From contig JBBDXN010000125.1 in assembly GCA_040902305.1 (NCBI GenBank), positions 1 to 64,000 on the forward strand: a stretch of 64,000 nucleotides of DNA, given 5' to 3'. Position numbers and translations under genes: made by a program. Source of the DNA: CAMLFJ01 sp040902305. Lineage in GTDB: Bacteria > Methylomirabilota > Methylomirabilia > Rokubacteriales > CSP1-6. Shown piece by piece: positions 17,204-26,426 of this stretch (the first letter of the stretch is position 1; each line of letters starts with the position of its first letter). The notes beneath the pieces are model-generated. The model was not told the origin of the DNA. It saw only the letters and a list, made by a program, of their open reading frames with translations, and searched no databases.

Positions 17204-17860
17204 ATGGATACTCGCAGACTCCTTCGGCTCTGGAACGATGCCCACCGCTACATGAAGAAGGAGAGGGCTGGCGAGCTGCGCTGGGCTGGCTCCATTTCGA
17301 GAAACACGTGGCGCAATATCGGATCGTCCACGTTTCTTCGCGAGTATGCGTGGGTCGTCTACGCGGCCGGGATTCGAAATGACATTCTTGATCAGTACTG
17401 GCCGCGGCTCAGGCGCGCGTTCGGTGGTTTCCGTTTGACCCGGATCGCAAAGATGCGTTCGACCGCTCCGGTGATCAAGGTCTTTCGAAATGAACAAAAG
17501 GCCAGCCACGTTCTCCAAGGCGCAGCGCTGATCCAAGCTGAGGGCTTCAAAACCTTCAAAGCACGCGTTGCTCGGGACTGGAAGCAAGAGCTTGAGGGGT
17601 TGCCAGGAATCGGCCCGATCACCAAGTTTCACCTAGCCCGCAATGTCGGTTTGGCGGATACGGGGAAACCGGACCTGTGGGTTTCGAGGATCACGAAGCT
17701 GGCCCACGCATCCGACTGGCAAACGATGCTTCAGTACCTGAGCAAACGGTCACGTCTTCCTCCCAAGGCCGTGGACGTCGTGCTCTTCCGCTATGGTGCG
17801 GACAGAGCCTGGCGTGATGGCGGCTATCGAACCTTTCAGGACTACTTTCGCCACTTGTGA
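17204..17860 (+). CDS. helix-hairpin-helix protein, possible HhH-GPD glycosylase relative
   Basis: This 218-residue protein starts at the ATG at 17204 with GGGAGGG upstream. It contains a helix-hairpin-helix motif LEGLPGIGPITKFHLARN (about 130-147) followed by Asp157 in GKPDLWVSR, placed like the catalytic Asp of HhH-GPD base-excision glycosylases. The usual catalytic Lys of the hairpin is shifted. There is no iron-sulphur cysteine cluster. The N-terminal half (WNDAHRYMKKERAGEL) is helical and unrecognised. The gene sits between an Abi_C gene and a PHP-SMC ATPase, so a role in recognising modified or damaged foreign DNA is plausible. That role is inferred. Confidence 0.65.
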   Translation: MDTRRLLRLWNDAHRYMKKERAGELRWAGSISRNTWRNIGSSTFLREYAWVVYAAGIRNDILDQYWPRLRRAFGGFRLTRIAKMRSTAPVIKVFRNEQKASHVLQGAALIQAEGFKTFKARVARDWKQELEGLPGIGPITKFHLARNVGLADTGKPDLWVSRITKLAHASDWQTMLQYLSKRSRLPPKAVDVVLFRYGADRAWRDGGYRTFQDYFRHL

Positions 17861-18074
17861 GCGCCAAGCCGGGGCTGAGTCGTGCGCGTCACCCTCCCCT
17901 TGACAGCCGGCTCGAAAGACCGCAAGAATGCTTTCCGCAACCAGATCGGCAATCGTTCAGCGCGACTATCGTCCGGTCCCAACTAGACAGGCAGTTAGCA
18001 ACGCACGGACCCGGATTGCACGGCCGTCAGGCGGCAGCTTCACGAACGACAGCTATCTGAGAACCGCGCCAAGA

Positions 18075-20699
18075 ATGCCCTACTCTCGATTTTTCTTGAC
18101 CGATTTACAGGTTCATACACCAGCGGATCCGCAGCAGGCGTTCGGAAACTGGGGCGGGAAGGCGCCGAACCCTTCCTTCGCGAAGAAGTTCATCGAAACA
18201 TGCAAGGAACGCGCTGTACAGGCATTCGCCGTTACGGATCACAACCGCGTCGACTGGTACCCGGTGCTCCGTGAAGAAGGCGACAAGCACGGGGTCTACG
18301 TCTTCCCCGGCGTGGAGGTCAGCGTCAACCGATGCCATCTCCTTATCGTGTGGGAGCGCAACGACGACGGCTATGAGCTGGCCAAGCAATTCCTCGCTTC
18401 CTGTTGGGCACCGGGAGCCGACCGCTTTGCATCAAACGGTGACCCGGTCCCCGTCGGCATCGGGCAAGTGGCGGACGTCGCCGAACGCGCGCTCCGCCAC
18501 AAGGGCCTTGTCCTCGCTCCCCACTCCACCCAGAAAGACATAGGCTTCTTCGCGAAGGGTGTGTGCACTAACCGTGCTGAGGTCATCAAGAAGAATCTCA
18601 TCGTTGGCTTCGACGTTTTCGGGAACGCTGGACACGACGTGCTCAGCAACCCAAAGAGCGAGTTCACTGACCTCCCCGTCGCCTGGTTCATCTCCGGCGA
18701 CGTTCGCTCCTTTGACTCTGTGGGCACGCGCACCTCTTACCTCAAGTTGGGTGCCGAGCCCTCACTTGAGGGGCTCAGGCAAGCATTCCTCATGCCCGAG
18801 ACACGCATCCGCCTACCGGAGACGCTCCGGCCTGCCTGGGGCCACGTCCTCGGCGTGAACTTTCTCGCCCAACCAGGTCCTACATGGCCTCGAATCACGC
18901 AAGTGCAGGTGACGGGAGGATTCCACGACGGCCTCAGTTTCGAGATGGCTCCAGGTCTCAACGCCATCATCGGAGGCAAGGGCACCGGCAAGAGCGCGCT
19001 GGTCGAAATAGTCCGCTATACGACCGAAGCCCGTGCAACCAATGAAAAAGAGCTCATCGACAATCGCAAGCAAAACTTCCGCGCAAATGCCGAAGGCCAC
19101 ATCACATTCGTCGATCCCCAGGGACAGACTTACACGGCCACACGCGTCGGCAACGAGACTCCTGCCAAGCTTCTGAGCGGCGGCGCCCACACCGGCGTCT
19201 CGGTCCCCCGTCGGTTCAAGGTCACGGTATTTGGCCAGCGCGAGCTGCGGCAGCTTGCCGACGGCCAGACCATCCTCCGAGAGTTTGTAGCATCGACGTC
19301 CGGCGACGAATCCGAGAGGGCGCAGACTGAAGAGAGGCAGATCCGGCACGACCTTCAAAACGCGAATGCCCGTCTCGATCTTCTAGAAACAACGCTTGGA
19401 AGGTTGGAGGAGAAAGAGGCTGACCTCGCGGACCTGAGGGAGAAGTTGGAGCAGGCACGCAGAGGTGGGGCCGACGAGTTGCTCAAGCAGGGCACCACTC
19501 TCACCTCGCTCAACGTCAAAGTCCAGGCCGCTCTACGCTGGCCATCCGAAGTAGAGGCGAGCCGCGCTGATCTCGCCGCCCACCTGCCGAGACCTGAAGT
19601 ACCCGTTGGCAATGGTGTACCGGCCGTCATCGGACAGCAGCTGGACCAGTTAACGACCGCCATTGCCACGGCGACCAGCGATCTCCATCGCGACATCACC
19701 GCTGTCTCGGCAGCTCTGGTACCAGCAGCCGTGGCGTGGGATGAGCACGTCAAGGCGGCCTCCGCCTCCATCACTGCGGCTCTGGCGGCGCTCGGCATCT
19801 CCGACGCAGCCGAACTCGCACGCATTCAGAACAAGGTCGCCGAACTCGAGGCCGAACTTTCCACCCTCGCTGATCAGAAGACGAACCACACTCGTGTCGA
19901 GGCCGAGCGCGCGGCCCTGCTAGAGAAACTCGACAACGTCGCCCGCCGTAAGTCGCGCATCGTCGAAGATGCAGCGCGCACGTTGAACAAACGCCTCACC
20001 GGCCGTGTTCGAGTAGTGGTCGAACCTCTCGCTGATAACGACGAGATCGCGGAGTGGCTGAGGAAGCTGACGCAGGGCGCCGGCATCTCAGGAATACAGT
20101 TGCAGAAGCTCGCCGGGAATCCGACGGCTACACTTGCCAAAGCGGTTCGCGAGGGCGCTGCCTCGCTCACTGCCTTAGGCTGCTCGCCCTCCGTAGCAAC
20201 AAAGCTCCTGGAACGATTCAACGCCAAGCTGCTCCGCGAGCTAGAGGAACTCGCGTCACCGGACCGCATCTCCGCCGAGGTGAACCTTGGAGTAGGGGGC
20301 GCAGAAAACTGGAAGTCAGTTAGCTCTGTATCTCCAGGTCAACGGGCGACCGCCCTTCTTGCGCTCGTGCTGCTAAGTAGCAGCGAGCCTCTCATCATCG
20401 ACCAGCCCGAAGACGACCTTGATAACCAACACATCTACCAGGACATCGTTCGAGTCCTTGCCGAGGTGTGCCAGACGCGACAAGTAGTCGTAGCCACCCA
20501 TAACGCCAACATCCCAGTTCTAGGTGATGCCGAGCTTGTCGTCGTTCTTGACGCCGATGCAGACCGGTCCCGCATCGAAGCCATCGGGGGATTCGAGGAT
20601 AGCAATGTTGCGTCCTACGCCCGTCGAGTTCTCGAGGGTGGCGAGGATGCCTTCAGGGCGCGGCAGCGCCGCTACCAGTCTCACGGCACCCCCGAATGA
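18075..20699 (+). CDS. PHP-domain/SMC-like ATPase (TrlF-type, Ppl-like defence protein)
   Basis: This 874-residue protein fuses a PHP phosphoesterase to an SMC/RecF-type ATPase. PHP metal-ligand motifs are LQVHTP (about residue 12), VTDHNRVDW (about 53), PGVEVSV and LAPHS. The ATPase has a Walker A GGKGTGKSAL (about 300), a long coiled coil (about 430-680), an ABC signature SPGQRATALL (about 750) and a Walker B LIIDQPEDDLDN with a switch histidine in ATHN. The same layout is known in the TrlF family and in the single-gene Ppl anti-phage system. The frame is open from 17928, but the family similarity starts at MPYSRFF (18075). It appears complete. Confidence 0.88.
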   Translation: MPYSRFFLTDLQVHTPADPQQAFGNWGGKAPNPSFAKKFIETCKERAVQAFAVTDHNRVDWYPVLREEGDKHGVYVFPGVEVSVNRCHLLIVWERNDDGYELAKQFLASCWAPGADRFASNGDPVPVGIGQVADVAERALRHKGLVLAPHSTQKDIGFFAKGVCTNRAEVIKKNLIVGFDVFGNAGHDVLSNPKSEFTDLPVAWFISGDVRSFDSVGTRTSYLKLGAEPSLEGLRQAFLMPETRIRLPETLRPAWGHVLGVNFLAQPGPTWPRITQVQVTGGFHDGLSFEMAPGLNAIIGGKGTGKSALVEIVRYTTEARATNEKELIDNRKQNFRANAEGHITFVDPQGQTYTATRVGNETPAKLLSGGAHTGVSVPRRFKVTVFGQRELRQLADGQTILREFVASTSGDESERAQTEERQIRHDLQNANARLDLLETTLGRLEEKEADLADLREKLEQARRGGADELLKQGTTLTSLNVKVQAALRWPSEVEASRADLAAHLPRPEVPVGNGVPAVIGQQLDQLTTAIATATSDLHRDITAVSAALVPAAVAWDEHVKAASASITAALAALGISDAAELARIQNKVAELEAELSTLADQKTNHTRVEAERAALLEKLDNVARRKSRIVEDAARTLNKRLTGRVRVVVEPLADNDEIAEWLRKLTQGAGISGIQLQKLAGNPTATLAKAVREGAASLTALGCSPSVATKLLERFNAKLLRELEELASPDRISAEVNLGVGGAENWKSVSSVSPGQRATALLALVLLSSSEPLIIDQPEDDLDNQHIYQDIVRVLAEVCQTRQVVVATHNANIPVLGDAELVVVLDADADRSRIEAIGGFEDSNVASYARRVLEGGEDAFRARQRRYQSHGTPE

Positions 20700-20892
20700 T
20701 CTGGATCCACGGGCGCTATGTAACGTACCCATCTCTGCTCCGCGTGGCCCGAGTGGCCCATGGGACGGCATGACTACCCTCGTGTCACAGGCTCGACTTC
20801 GGATGGCCCTATTGGCCGCGCCCGTTCCCGGCTCCACGCGGAGCTGCCCTTCTCGGACGCTGGCCACCCAGGAGCCAACGGCACAGCCGCCT

Positions 20893-21801
20893 TCATGGGG
20901 ACAGAGCCCCATGTGCAGCACGAGCGGTGATCAGATGAAGCGCTGCCAAGGTTTCGAGGCTGGCATATCCGCCAGCGTGGACGTAAGCAACCGGCACCTG
21001 CCGACTCGATAGCACCTCGAACACGAAGGCTTCCCGCTTCTCGATGTCAGGGACGCGGAGGCGCAACGGAGGGTTCGGGGTTCCTGAGAAGACGTCCATG
21101 CCCGCGGCGTAGAGACACACCTCGGGCCGGAACTCACCAAGCACGTTGGGCAGCTCTTTCCGAAGGGCCTGCAAGTAGAGGCGGGCGTCTGGTTCGTCCC
21201 GGAAGCTTTTGAAGAGATGCGGCGTGTCCGGGTGCCAGAAGTCCGAGGCATGCCCGTGGAAGTCGAAGAGAAACAGATCGGGATCATCGGGAAAGGACGC
21301 CGCCGTGCCGTTCCCGAAATGCGCATCCAGATCCAGAACCAACACTCGCCCGATTCCCCGACGGCGCAGGTGGTGAACTCCGATGGCCACATCGTTGACG
21401 GGCGACAGGGCGCCGCCGTGGTCGGGATAGGCGTGATGACCGCCGCCGCCAAGCATCCCGGCCACTCCATCGGTCAGGGCCGAATCTATGGCGCCGAGAA
21501 ATGCCCCCAGAACCGAGAGCGACACATCGATACTGCCCGGGAACCACTCGCCTCCGGTTGAGGCCAGGTCGGCGGGCTGACCGCCTCGCAGCGCCTGCAC
21601 ATACTCGGGCGTGTGGGCGAGAAGCAGCTCCTCGACTTTGGCGTTCTGCGAAGGGATGAGGGTCGCGATTCCTTCTCCTTCAGCCCGTTCGCCCACGACG
21701 ATGTGTCGACGGTAGACGTCTCGATCGGCCAACGGCCCGTAGTTCGGCACGAACAGGCGAAGCGTGTGGGCTGAGAGGCCTTCTGACTCCTTTGTGGGCA
21801 C
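20893..21801 (-). CDS. histone deacetylase-fold amidohydrolase
   Basis: This 302-residue enzyme of the arginase/deacetylase superfamily is likely an acetylpolyamine or acyl-amide hydrolase. GGGGHHAY gives the active-site His pair. The zinc ligands are in DLDAHFGNG (Asp and His kept; the next residue is Phe where most members have His) and in AAGMDVFSG. GTG at 21801 is the start. It stands alone on the minus strand, tail to tail with the PHP-SMC gene, in the island. The substrate cannot be told. Confidence 0.85.
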   Translation of the reverse strand: MPTKESEGLSAHTLRLFVPNYGPLADRDVYRRHIVVGERAEGEGIATLIPSQNAKVEELLLAHTPEYVQALRGGQPADLASTGGEWFPGSIDVSLSVLGAFLGAIDSALTDGVAGMLGGGGHHAYPDHGGALSPVNDVAIGVHHLRRRGIGRVLVLDLDAHFGNGTAASFPDDPDLFLFDFHGHASDFWHPDTPHLFKSFRDEPDARLYLQALRKELPNVLGEFRPEVCLYAAGMDVFSGTPNPPLRLRVPDIEKREAFVFEVLSSRQVPVAYVHAGGYASLETLAALHLITARAAHGALSP

Positions 21802-22152
21802 CCCTTCAGCCTACCGCGAGCCAGGATTTGTTCTCGGTTGGACCGAGGGCCGTCGATAGTTCAAGGGAGGGAGAAGATTCCAGCCGCGTTGCTGCTCGTC
21901 CGTCCTGTCCTTACTGCGTAACGAGGCCTGACGCCGTCCCAGCCTCGCTCCCTACGCCACTCCGTTGACATTCCTTGGCACTTCGCAGTTCAGTTCAACG
22001 CTCCAAGTCATTGATTCTTGACGCCTCCGTCCATGGCCCACCGCTTGCTCCGATGCTCTCTGCGAGTTGCTACACCGCTGCACGTCCCCGCACTGGCCCC
22101 GAAGCACAAAGCAGTTGCAAGTGACCCAGGTCCATCGAACGGAGGCTACGAC
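21802..22152. other. intergenic region upstream of the lipoprotein operon
   Basis: There is no gene in this 351-base stretch between divergent genes. A TTGACA hexamer at 21965-21970 could be a -35 box for the lipoprotein operon, but the matching -10 region (around 21988) is poor. Nothing else is recognised. Confidence 0.4.
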
Positions 22153-22791
22153 ATGGTGCCTCGATCGATTCGAGCGGGTTTGCTGGTTCTGACAACCCTC
22201 TGGCTTACCGGGTGTGCCGACCAGATGGTCGCTCTGCGATACACGCCTGACGCAGACATCCAGAAACTCCCGAGCACCCAAGCCATGACGGTGTTCCGCT
22301 TCGTCGATGCCCGCGGTGACGAAGGCGACCACGGCGACCCCACGCGGGTGGGAGGGACCTACGGCGGCTACGGCAATCGTCTGTCCAAGGTGAAGGCCGC
22401 CACCCCCTGGGCCGAGGCACTCATGCAGGGCCTGACCGACGGGCTCGCCCGCCGCGGCGTGCAGACGGTCACGGTCGACCGAGTGTACGCGGCGGGAAGC
22501 CCGCCAGTGTCCACGCCTCTCATCCTGTGCGGGGAGATCCGCAACTTCTCGACCGAGCAACGCTGGACGCTGCAGTCTCACATCAGCGGCGTCATCCGCC
22601 TCTACAACCAGCAGGGAGCTCTCCTGCTCGAGAAGCCGATCTCGGCGAGGACCAGCATCATGGACCGAGAATCCAAGGCGTCCGATAGTCAGGCGCCCCT
22701 CGAGGTACTTCTGAACGAGACCCTGCAGAAGTTCGTGCGGACGGTGGTGACAGACCCGGACATCTCGCAGCGGATCGTCGCCACTCGATAA
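22153..22791 (+). CDS. YajG-like outer-membrane lipoprotein
   Basis: This 212-residue lipoprotein has a signal peptide and a lipobox LTGC (Cys near residue 19), so it is secreted and lipidated. The body, with AMTVFRFVDARGD, PWAEALMQGLTDGLARRG and a beta-rich C-terminus, is like YajG-family lipoproteins of unknown function. The frame extends upstream, but the signal peptide fixes the start at ATG 22153. It is the first of four tightly linked envelope genes. Confidence 0.8.
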   Translation: MVPRSIRAGLLVLTTLWLTGCADQMVALRYTPDADIQKLPSTQAMTVFRFVDARGDEGDHGDPTRVGGTYGGYGNRLSKVKAATPWAEALMQGLTDGLARRGVQTVTVDRVYAAGSPPVSTPLILCGEIRNFSTEQRWTLQSHISGVIRLYNQQGALLLEKPISARTSIMDRESKASDSQAPLEVLLNETLQKFVRTVVTDPDISQRIVATR

Positions 22792-22816
22792 GCCATTCCC
22801 AGGAGGTGAGCACCCC

Positions 22817-23521
22817 GTGAACCCCAGACATTGGATCTGGCTGCTGTCGTTGATCGTGGTGCTGAGCGGCTGCGCTCAGTCCACCGCGCTCCTCCGCGAC
22901 AAGAGCTGGCAGCGCCAGCCCGGAACCGTGCGCGTGGTCATCATGCCGCCGGATGTGCAGCTCAGCGAGCTGACGGCTGGGGGGCTCCTCGAGCCGAAGG
23001 CCGACTGGACGGAACGCGCGCGTGAGCACGTGGCCTCAGCACTGGAGAAGCATCTGCAGACGAAGGGCGCGACCGTCGTTACCTACGAGCCGCCAGCGAG
23101 TGGCGGCGAGGACGACTCGGCCGACGTTCAGCTGGTCAAACTCCACGACGCCGTCGGCGGCGCCATCCTGGTGCACAAGTATCTGCCGGTCCTCGCGCTT
23201 CCCACGAAGGGGGACCGATTCGACTGGACCCTCGGAGCTGGCGTCAAGCAGCTCCAGGCGCGCACGGGTGCGGACTATGCGGTCTTCGTGTTCTTTCGTG
23301 ACAGCTACGCGAGCGCCGGCCGGGTCGCCTTGATCGTCGGCGCCGCAATTCTCGGCGTCGGGGTCCAAGGCGGCCAGCAGGTCGGCTTTGCCTCGCTCGT
23401 GGATCTCCGGACCGGAGACATCGTCTGGTTCAATCGTCTCTTCAACCCTGCGGGAGACCTGCGCACGGCGGAGCCGGCTGGGAACGCCGTCCAGAGCCTG
23501 TTGGTCCAGATGCCGCTGTGA
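22817..23521 (+). CDS. lipoprotein of unknown function
   Basis: This 234-residue protein has a clear lipoprotein signal (MNPRHWIWLLSLIVVLSGC). After the lipobox the chain is soluble and mixed alpha/beta: it has VRVVIMPPDVQLSEL, a helix with ASALEKHLQTKG, a glycine-rich hydrophobic stretch ALIVGAAILGVGVQGGQQV near residue 180, and DLRTGDIVWFNR. That pattern resembles periplasmic proteins that report on or bind envelope components, but no named family is certain. It starts 25 bases after the previous gene, with AGGAGG upstream, and overlaps the next gene by GTGA. Confidence 0.75.
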   Translation: MNPRHWIWLLSLIVVLSGCAQSTALLRDKSWQRQPGTVRVVIMPPDVQLSELTAGGLLEPKADWTERAREHVASALEKHLQTKGATVVTYEPPASGGEDDSADVQLVKLHDAVGGAILVHKYLPVLALPTKGDRFDWTLGAGVKQLQARTGADYAVFVFFRDSYASAGRVALIVGAAILGVGVQGGQQVGFASLVDLRTGDIVWFNRLFNPAGDLRTAEPAGNAVQSLLVQMPL

Positions 23522-24693
23522 ACGGCCCTGCCTCCCTGCTGGTGGTGCTCGCGGTCTTCGCGGTGACGGCCTGCGCGACCCCGCGGGGCGCTCCGGGCGC
23601 CCTCTCCGACGTCCGCCCGGCGCAGCGCCCCACGCTCGACAGCGACGAGGCCGGCCTGTGGATGCAGATGGATCGGGTAGAGCAGGGTCTCCGAACGTCC
23701 GGGCATCTGGTCACGGACACCGCGGTGCGCACGTACCTCCGGGACATACTCTGCAAGCTGGCCACCGATTACTGCCCGGACATCCGGCTCTATGTCGTCC
23801 AGACGCCACACTTCAACGCGAGCATGGCGCCGAACGGGGTCATGCAGGTGTGGACCGGCCTGCTCCTGCGAGCCGACAACGAAGCCCAGCTCGCCTACGT
23901 CTTGGGCCACGAGCTCGGCCACTACCTCCGGCGACACTCCGTCCAACGCTGGCGCGACGTGCGCACCAAGACCAACGTGACTGCCGTGTTCACCGTGCTG
24001 ACCGCAGCGGCCGGGCACGGCTACATCGGCAGCCTCGCTCAGCTGGTGGCCCTCGGCTCGATCATGCAGTTCTCGCGGGACAACGAGCGCGAGGCGGACG
24101 AGATCGGATTCGAGCTCATGGTGAGGGCCGGCTACGATCCCCGCGAGGCGTCAAAGGTCTGGGAGTCCCTGGACAAGGAGCGCCGGGCCGGCAAGGACTC
24201 GGACCCGCTCATCTTCTTCGCCACCCACCCCCCAACTGACGAGCGCATCGACACCCTGAAGGAGCTGGCGCGCAAGACCTATACACCTGACCGCGACTGG
24301 ACGGATGGCCGGCAGGCCTACTTGAAGGCGGTCCGTCCGCTTCGTGCCACCCTGCTGCGCGACGAGCTGCGTCTCCGCGACTTCGCCCGCACGCAGGTGC
24401 TCCTCGCGCGGCTCGTGGCCGCCGAGCCGGCGTCGGGGCAGCTGCACTTCTTCCAGGGGGAGCTCTACCGCCTACGTAACGATGACGGCGACCCGGCACG
24501 GGCCCTGGAGTCCTACGAGCGGGCCCTGGCCACAGGCGGGGCGCCGCCCGAGACCAACCGCGCGGCCGGCCTCCTCCTGATGCGCCGGGGCGAAAAGGAC
24601 CGGGCCCGCGCCGCCTTCGACCGATACCTGACCGAGGCCCCTGACGCGGAGGATAAATCAATGATCCATGCCTATCTGGAGCAGCTACGATGA
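23518..24693 (+). CDS. M48-family metalloprotease lipoprotein with TPR-like tail
   Basis: This 391-residue periplasmic protease is of the M48/BepA type. A lipoprotein-like signal (VTACA) opens it. The zinc site HELGHYLRRH lies near residue 128, and the third ligand region is DNEREADEIGFELM (about 190). The C-terminal third (about 270-391) has helical repeats with spacing like TPR units, as in BepA, which manages outer-membrane protein assembly. GTG overlaps the previous stop (GTGA), and the stop overlaps the next ATG (ATGA). It forms an envelope quality-control operon with three lipoproteins. Confidence 0.88.
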   Translation: MNGPASLLVVLAVFAVTACATPRGAPGALSDVRPAQRPTLDSDEAGLWMQMDRVEQGLRTSGHLVTDTAVRTYLRDILCKLATDYCPDIRLYVVQTPHFNASMAPNGVMQVWTGLLLRADNEAQLAYVLGHELGHYLRRHSVQRWRDVRTKTNVTAVFTVLTAAAGHGYIGSLAQLVALGSIMQFSRDNEREADEIGFELMVRAGYDPREASKVWESLDKERRAGKDSDPLIFFATHPPTDERIDTLKELARKTYTPDRDWTDGRQAYLKAVRPLRATLLRDELRLRDFARTQVLLARLVAAEPASGQLHFFQGELYRLRNDDGDPARALESYERALATGGAPPETNRAAGLLLMRRGEKDRARAAFDRYLTEAPDAEDKSMIHAYLEQLR

Positions 24694-25259
24694 CTCGCGG
24701 AATCCGGGCGGCATTCGTTCTAGCTGTCCTTGCCGGCCTTCTGGCCGGCTGCGCACGCTATACGCTCGTTGAGCCCAAGGCCAGGACGATCGCCGATCTT
24801 TACACCGTGGAGCCCCAGACTCGCTGGAGTGCGTTGACGGACGGCAAGTGGGAGGTCTGGACCGTCGATGGCGCCGGTCTCGAAGCCATCCAGTTCCTCA
24901 AGGGGCTGGAAGACGGCGAACCCCTATTTCGCACCAGCGATGCCCAGAAGCGCATGAAGTTCCGGAAACCCATGGCGCCTAGCGAGCTGGCGGAGCTCCT
25001 CGCGGATGGCCTGAGCTCCATCGGCGTCCAGAACATCGCGGTCACAAACCTCCGGCCTCAGAAGTTCGGGTCGGCCGATGGATTCCGGTGTGATCTGACC
25101 TTCCTGACCAAGAACGGCCTGGAAAAGCAGGGGATGGCGGCGGGCGGCACCATGAATGGGCGGCTCTACCTGGTGCTCTATACCGGTACCAAGTTGCACT
25201 ACTACGAAGCGCACCGGGCCCATGCCGAACAGATCATCCAGTCGATCCGCATGAAGTAA
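24690..25259 (+). CDS. lipoprotein of unknown function, last gene of the protease operon
   Basis: This 189-residue lipoprotein has signal LAVLAGLLAGC and a soluble domain of about 165 residues (TRWSALTDGKWEVWTVDG, a helix SELAELLADGLSSIG, a beta-rich end LYLVLYTGTKLHYYEA). It overlaps the M48 protease stop by four bases. The fold resembles small periplasmic domains that follow stress-response proteases, but no family is named. The tight coupling suggests it is a partner or substrate adaptor of the protease. Confidence 0.75.
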   Translation: MTRGIRAAFVLAVLAGLLAGCARYTLVEPKARTIADLYTVEPQTRWSALTDGKWEVWTVDGAGLEAIQFLKGLEDGEPLFRTSDAQKRMKFRKPMAPSELAELLADGLSSIGVQNIAVTNLRPQKFGSADGFRCDLTFLTKNGLEKQGMAAGGTMNGRLYLVLYTGTKLHYYEAHRAHAEQIIQSIRMK

Positions 25260-25371
25260 CCCGAGCCCGTCACTGGAGCCGCGGCCGTGAACGCAGAGGT
25301 CTCTCCACCTTCAGCCCCGCTGTGCTTGAAGCACTTGCCCGCGAGCAGCCCGAGGCAGTAGAGGGGCGGGC

Positions 25372-25926
25372 ATGAGAATCGCGTGTCTTGGGTGGGGCTC
25401 GCTGGTCTGGGATCCTCGCGCCTTGCCTGTCCGGCGAGAGTGGTTCAAGGACGGCCCGTTCGGGCCAGTTGAGTTCACGCGCCAATCCTCGGACGGCCGC
25501 ATGACGCTCGTCATCGACACAAACGCTGCCAAAGTACGCCTCCTTTGGGCCGAGATGCTGTCGGCCGATCTCCAGGATGCCAAGGAGGCGCTTCGCGAGC
25601 GCGAGGCCATCACTGGAACGGGTTGGTCGTCTCGTATCGGCGCATGGCAGCGGGGCGAGTCAGCACCCGCCACGATCCCGGACCTCGCTCGGTGGACGGA
25701 GGCCCTCGGTCTCGACGCTGTCATCTGGACTGCCCTCGGGCCCAAGTTCTCGGGCCATGACGCGTCCCCATCGGCAGACGAGGTGATCACGTACCTGCGG
25801 GGGCTCACGGGCACTCGGCGCGACAACGCCAAGCGGTACATCGAGTGCGCACCCCGCCAGATCGATACGGAATACCGACGTCGGATCGAGGCCGCGCTCG
25901 GATGGTCACCCAGGGAGTGCCAATAG
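25372..25926 (+). CDS. gamma-glutamylcyclotransferase-like protein
   Basis: This 184-residue protein opens with the CLGWGSLVWDPR loop seen in gamma-glutamylcyclotransferase-like folds (normally YGSL). A helical domain (AEMLSADLQDAKEALRERE) and a conserved-looking ITYLRGLTGTRRDNAKRYIE end follow. No firm catalytic Glu can be placed by eye. Members of this kind are often annotated hypothetical and found in variable regions. The ATG at 25372 has GAGGGGCG before it. It is followed after 9 bases by a truncated zinc-binding gene, possibly its former partner. Confidence 0.6.
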   Translation: MRIACLGWGSLVWDPRALPVRREWFKDGPFGPVEFTRQSSDGRMTLVIDTNAAKVRLLWAEMLSADLQDAKEALREREAITGTGWSSRIGAWQRGESAPATIPDLARWTEALGLDAVIWTALGPKFSGHDASPSADEVITYLRGLTGTRRDNAKRYIECAPRQIDTEYRRRIEAALGWSPRECQ

Positions 25927-25935
25927 GAGCCGCCT

Positions 25936-26097
25936 GTGTGCAACGCGTGGAATCATCCCTCGGGATGCGACTGCGGGTTCGGTGGGGATACAGGTGGGGG
26001 TGGCTGGGGATGGGGCGCTACCGCAACCGCTGCTGTTCGCACCACGTGGCACCACGGAGACGACAACTTCTGCCGCCCGACCGTTTGCCCTATCTGC
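25936..26097 (+). pseudogene. truncated cysteine-rich zinc-binding protein
   Basis: GTG at 25936 begins a protein with CNAWNHPSGCDCGFGG, a glycine-rich stretch, then CRPTVCPICGAS, which are two paired cysteine sites typical of small zinc proteins. The similarity stops at about 26097, where the sequence becomes an IS110 transposase fragment in another frame. The formal frame runs on to 26154 but is not meaningful beyond this point. Confidence 0.55.
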
Positions 26098-26216
26098 GGC
26101 GCGAGCGCCTGGAGGCCACGCTCGCGCCCTTTCGCGCCGTCGTCGACCGCCTGATCACCCTCCCCGGCGTGAGCCAGATCGTGGCCCGGGTGCTCGTGGC
26201 CGAGATCGGGCCCGTC
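26091..26216 (+). mobile_element. IS110-family transposase fragment
   Basis: One frame reads RRERLEATLAPFRAVVDRL followed by ITLPGVSQIVARVLVAEIG, the conserved helix-hairpin block of the C-terminal transposase_20 domain of IS110 elements. Nothing of the DEDD catalytic domain is present, so only about 42 codons survive. It interrupts the zinc-protein gene. Confidence 0.65.
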
Positions 26217-26298
26217 GGTCGTCCCAGGCCCCTTGTCCGAATAATTCCACCCCACCATGCTGTAAGGCACCGGCTACAACAGCCGAGACAGGAGATTA

Positions 26299-26426
26299 CA
26301 TGCGCGGTCCAGCGACTCGGTTCGCTCCGCTCACTCTGATGGTGTCTCTACTGCTGGTTGTGCCCGCGGACAGTCCGTTGCGCAGCAGGACGTGGACACC
26401 CGCGAGTGCCATAGGGGAAGTGCTCT
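26299..26426 (+). other. signal-peptide-like relic and spacer
   Basis: From 26299 the frame MRGPATRFAPLTLMVSLLLVV looks like an export signal, but the frame becomes non-protein-like after about 30 codons and stops at 26434. It is probably the start of a deleted exported protein. No ribosome binding site is convincing. Confidence 0.3.

Noticed and set aside
18105..20269. Minus-strand frames opposite the PHP-SMC ATPase
   Set aside because: They lack domains, and the plus strand has intact PHP and ABC ATPase motifs throughout.
21965..21995. A sigma-54 promoter upstream of the lipoprotein operon
   Set aside because: TTGGCAC is present, but the GC pair at the right distance is missing.
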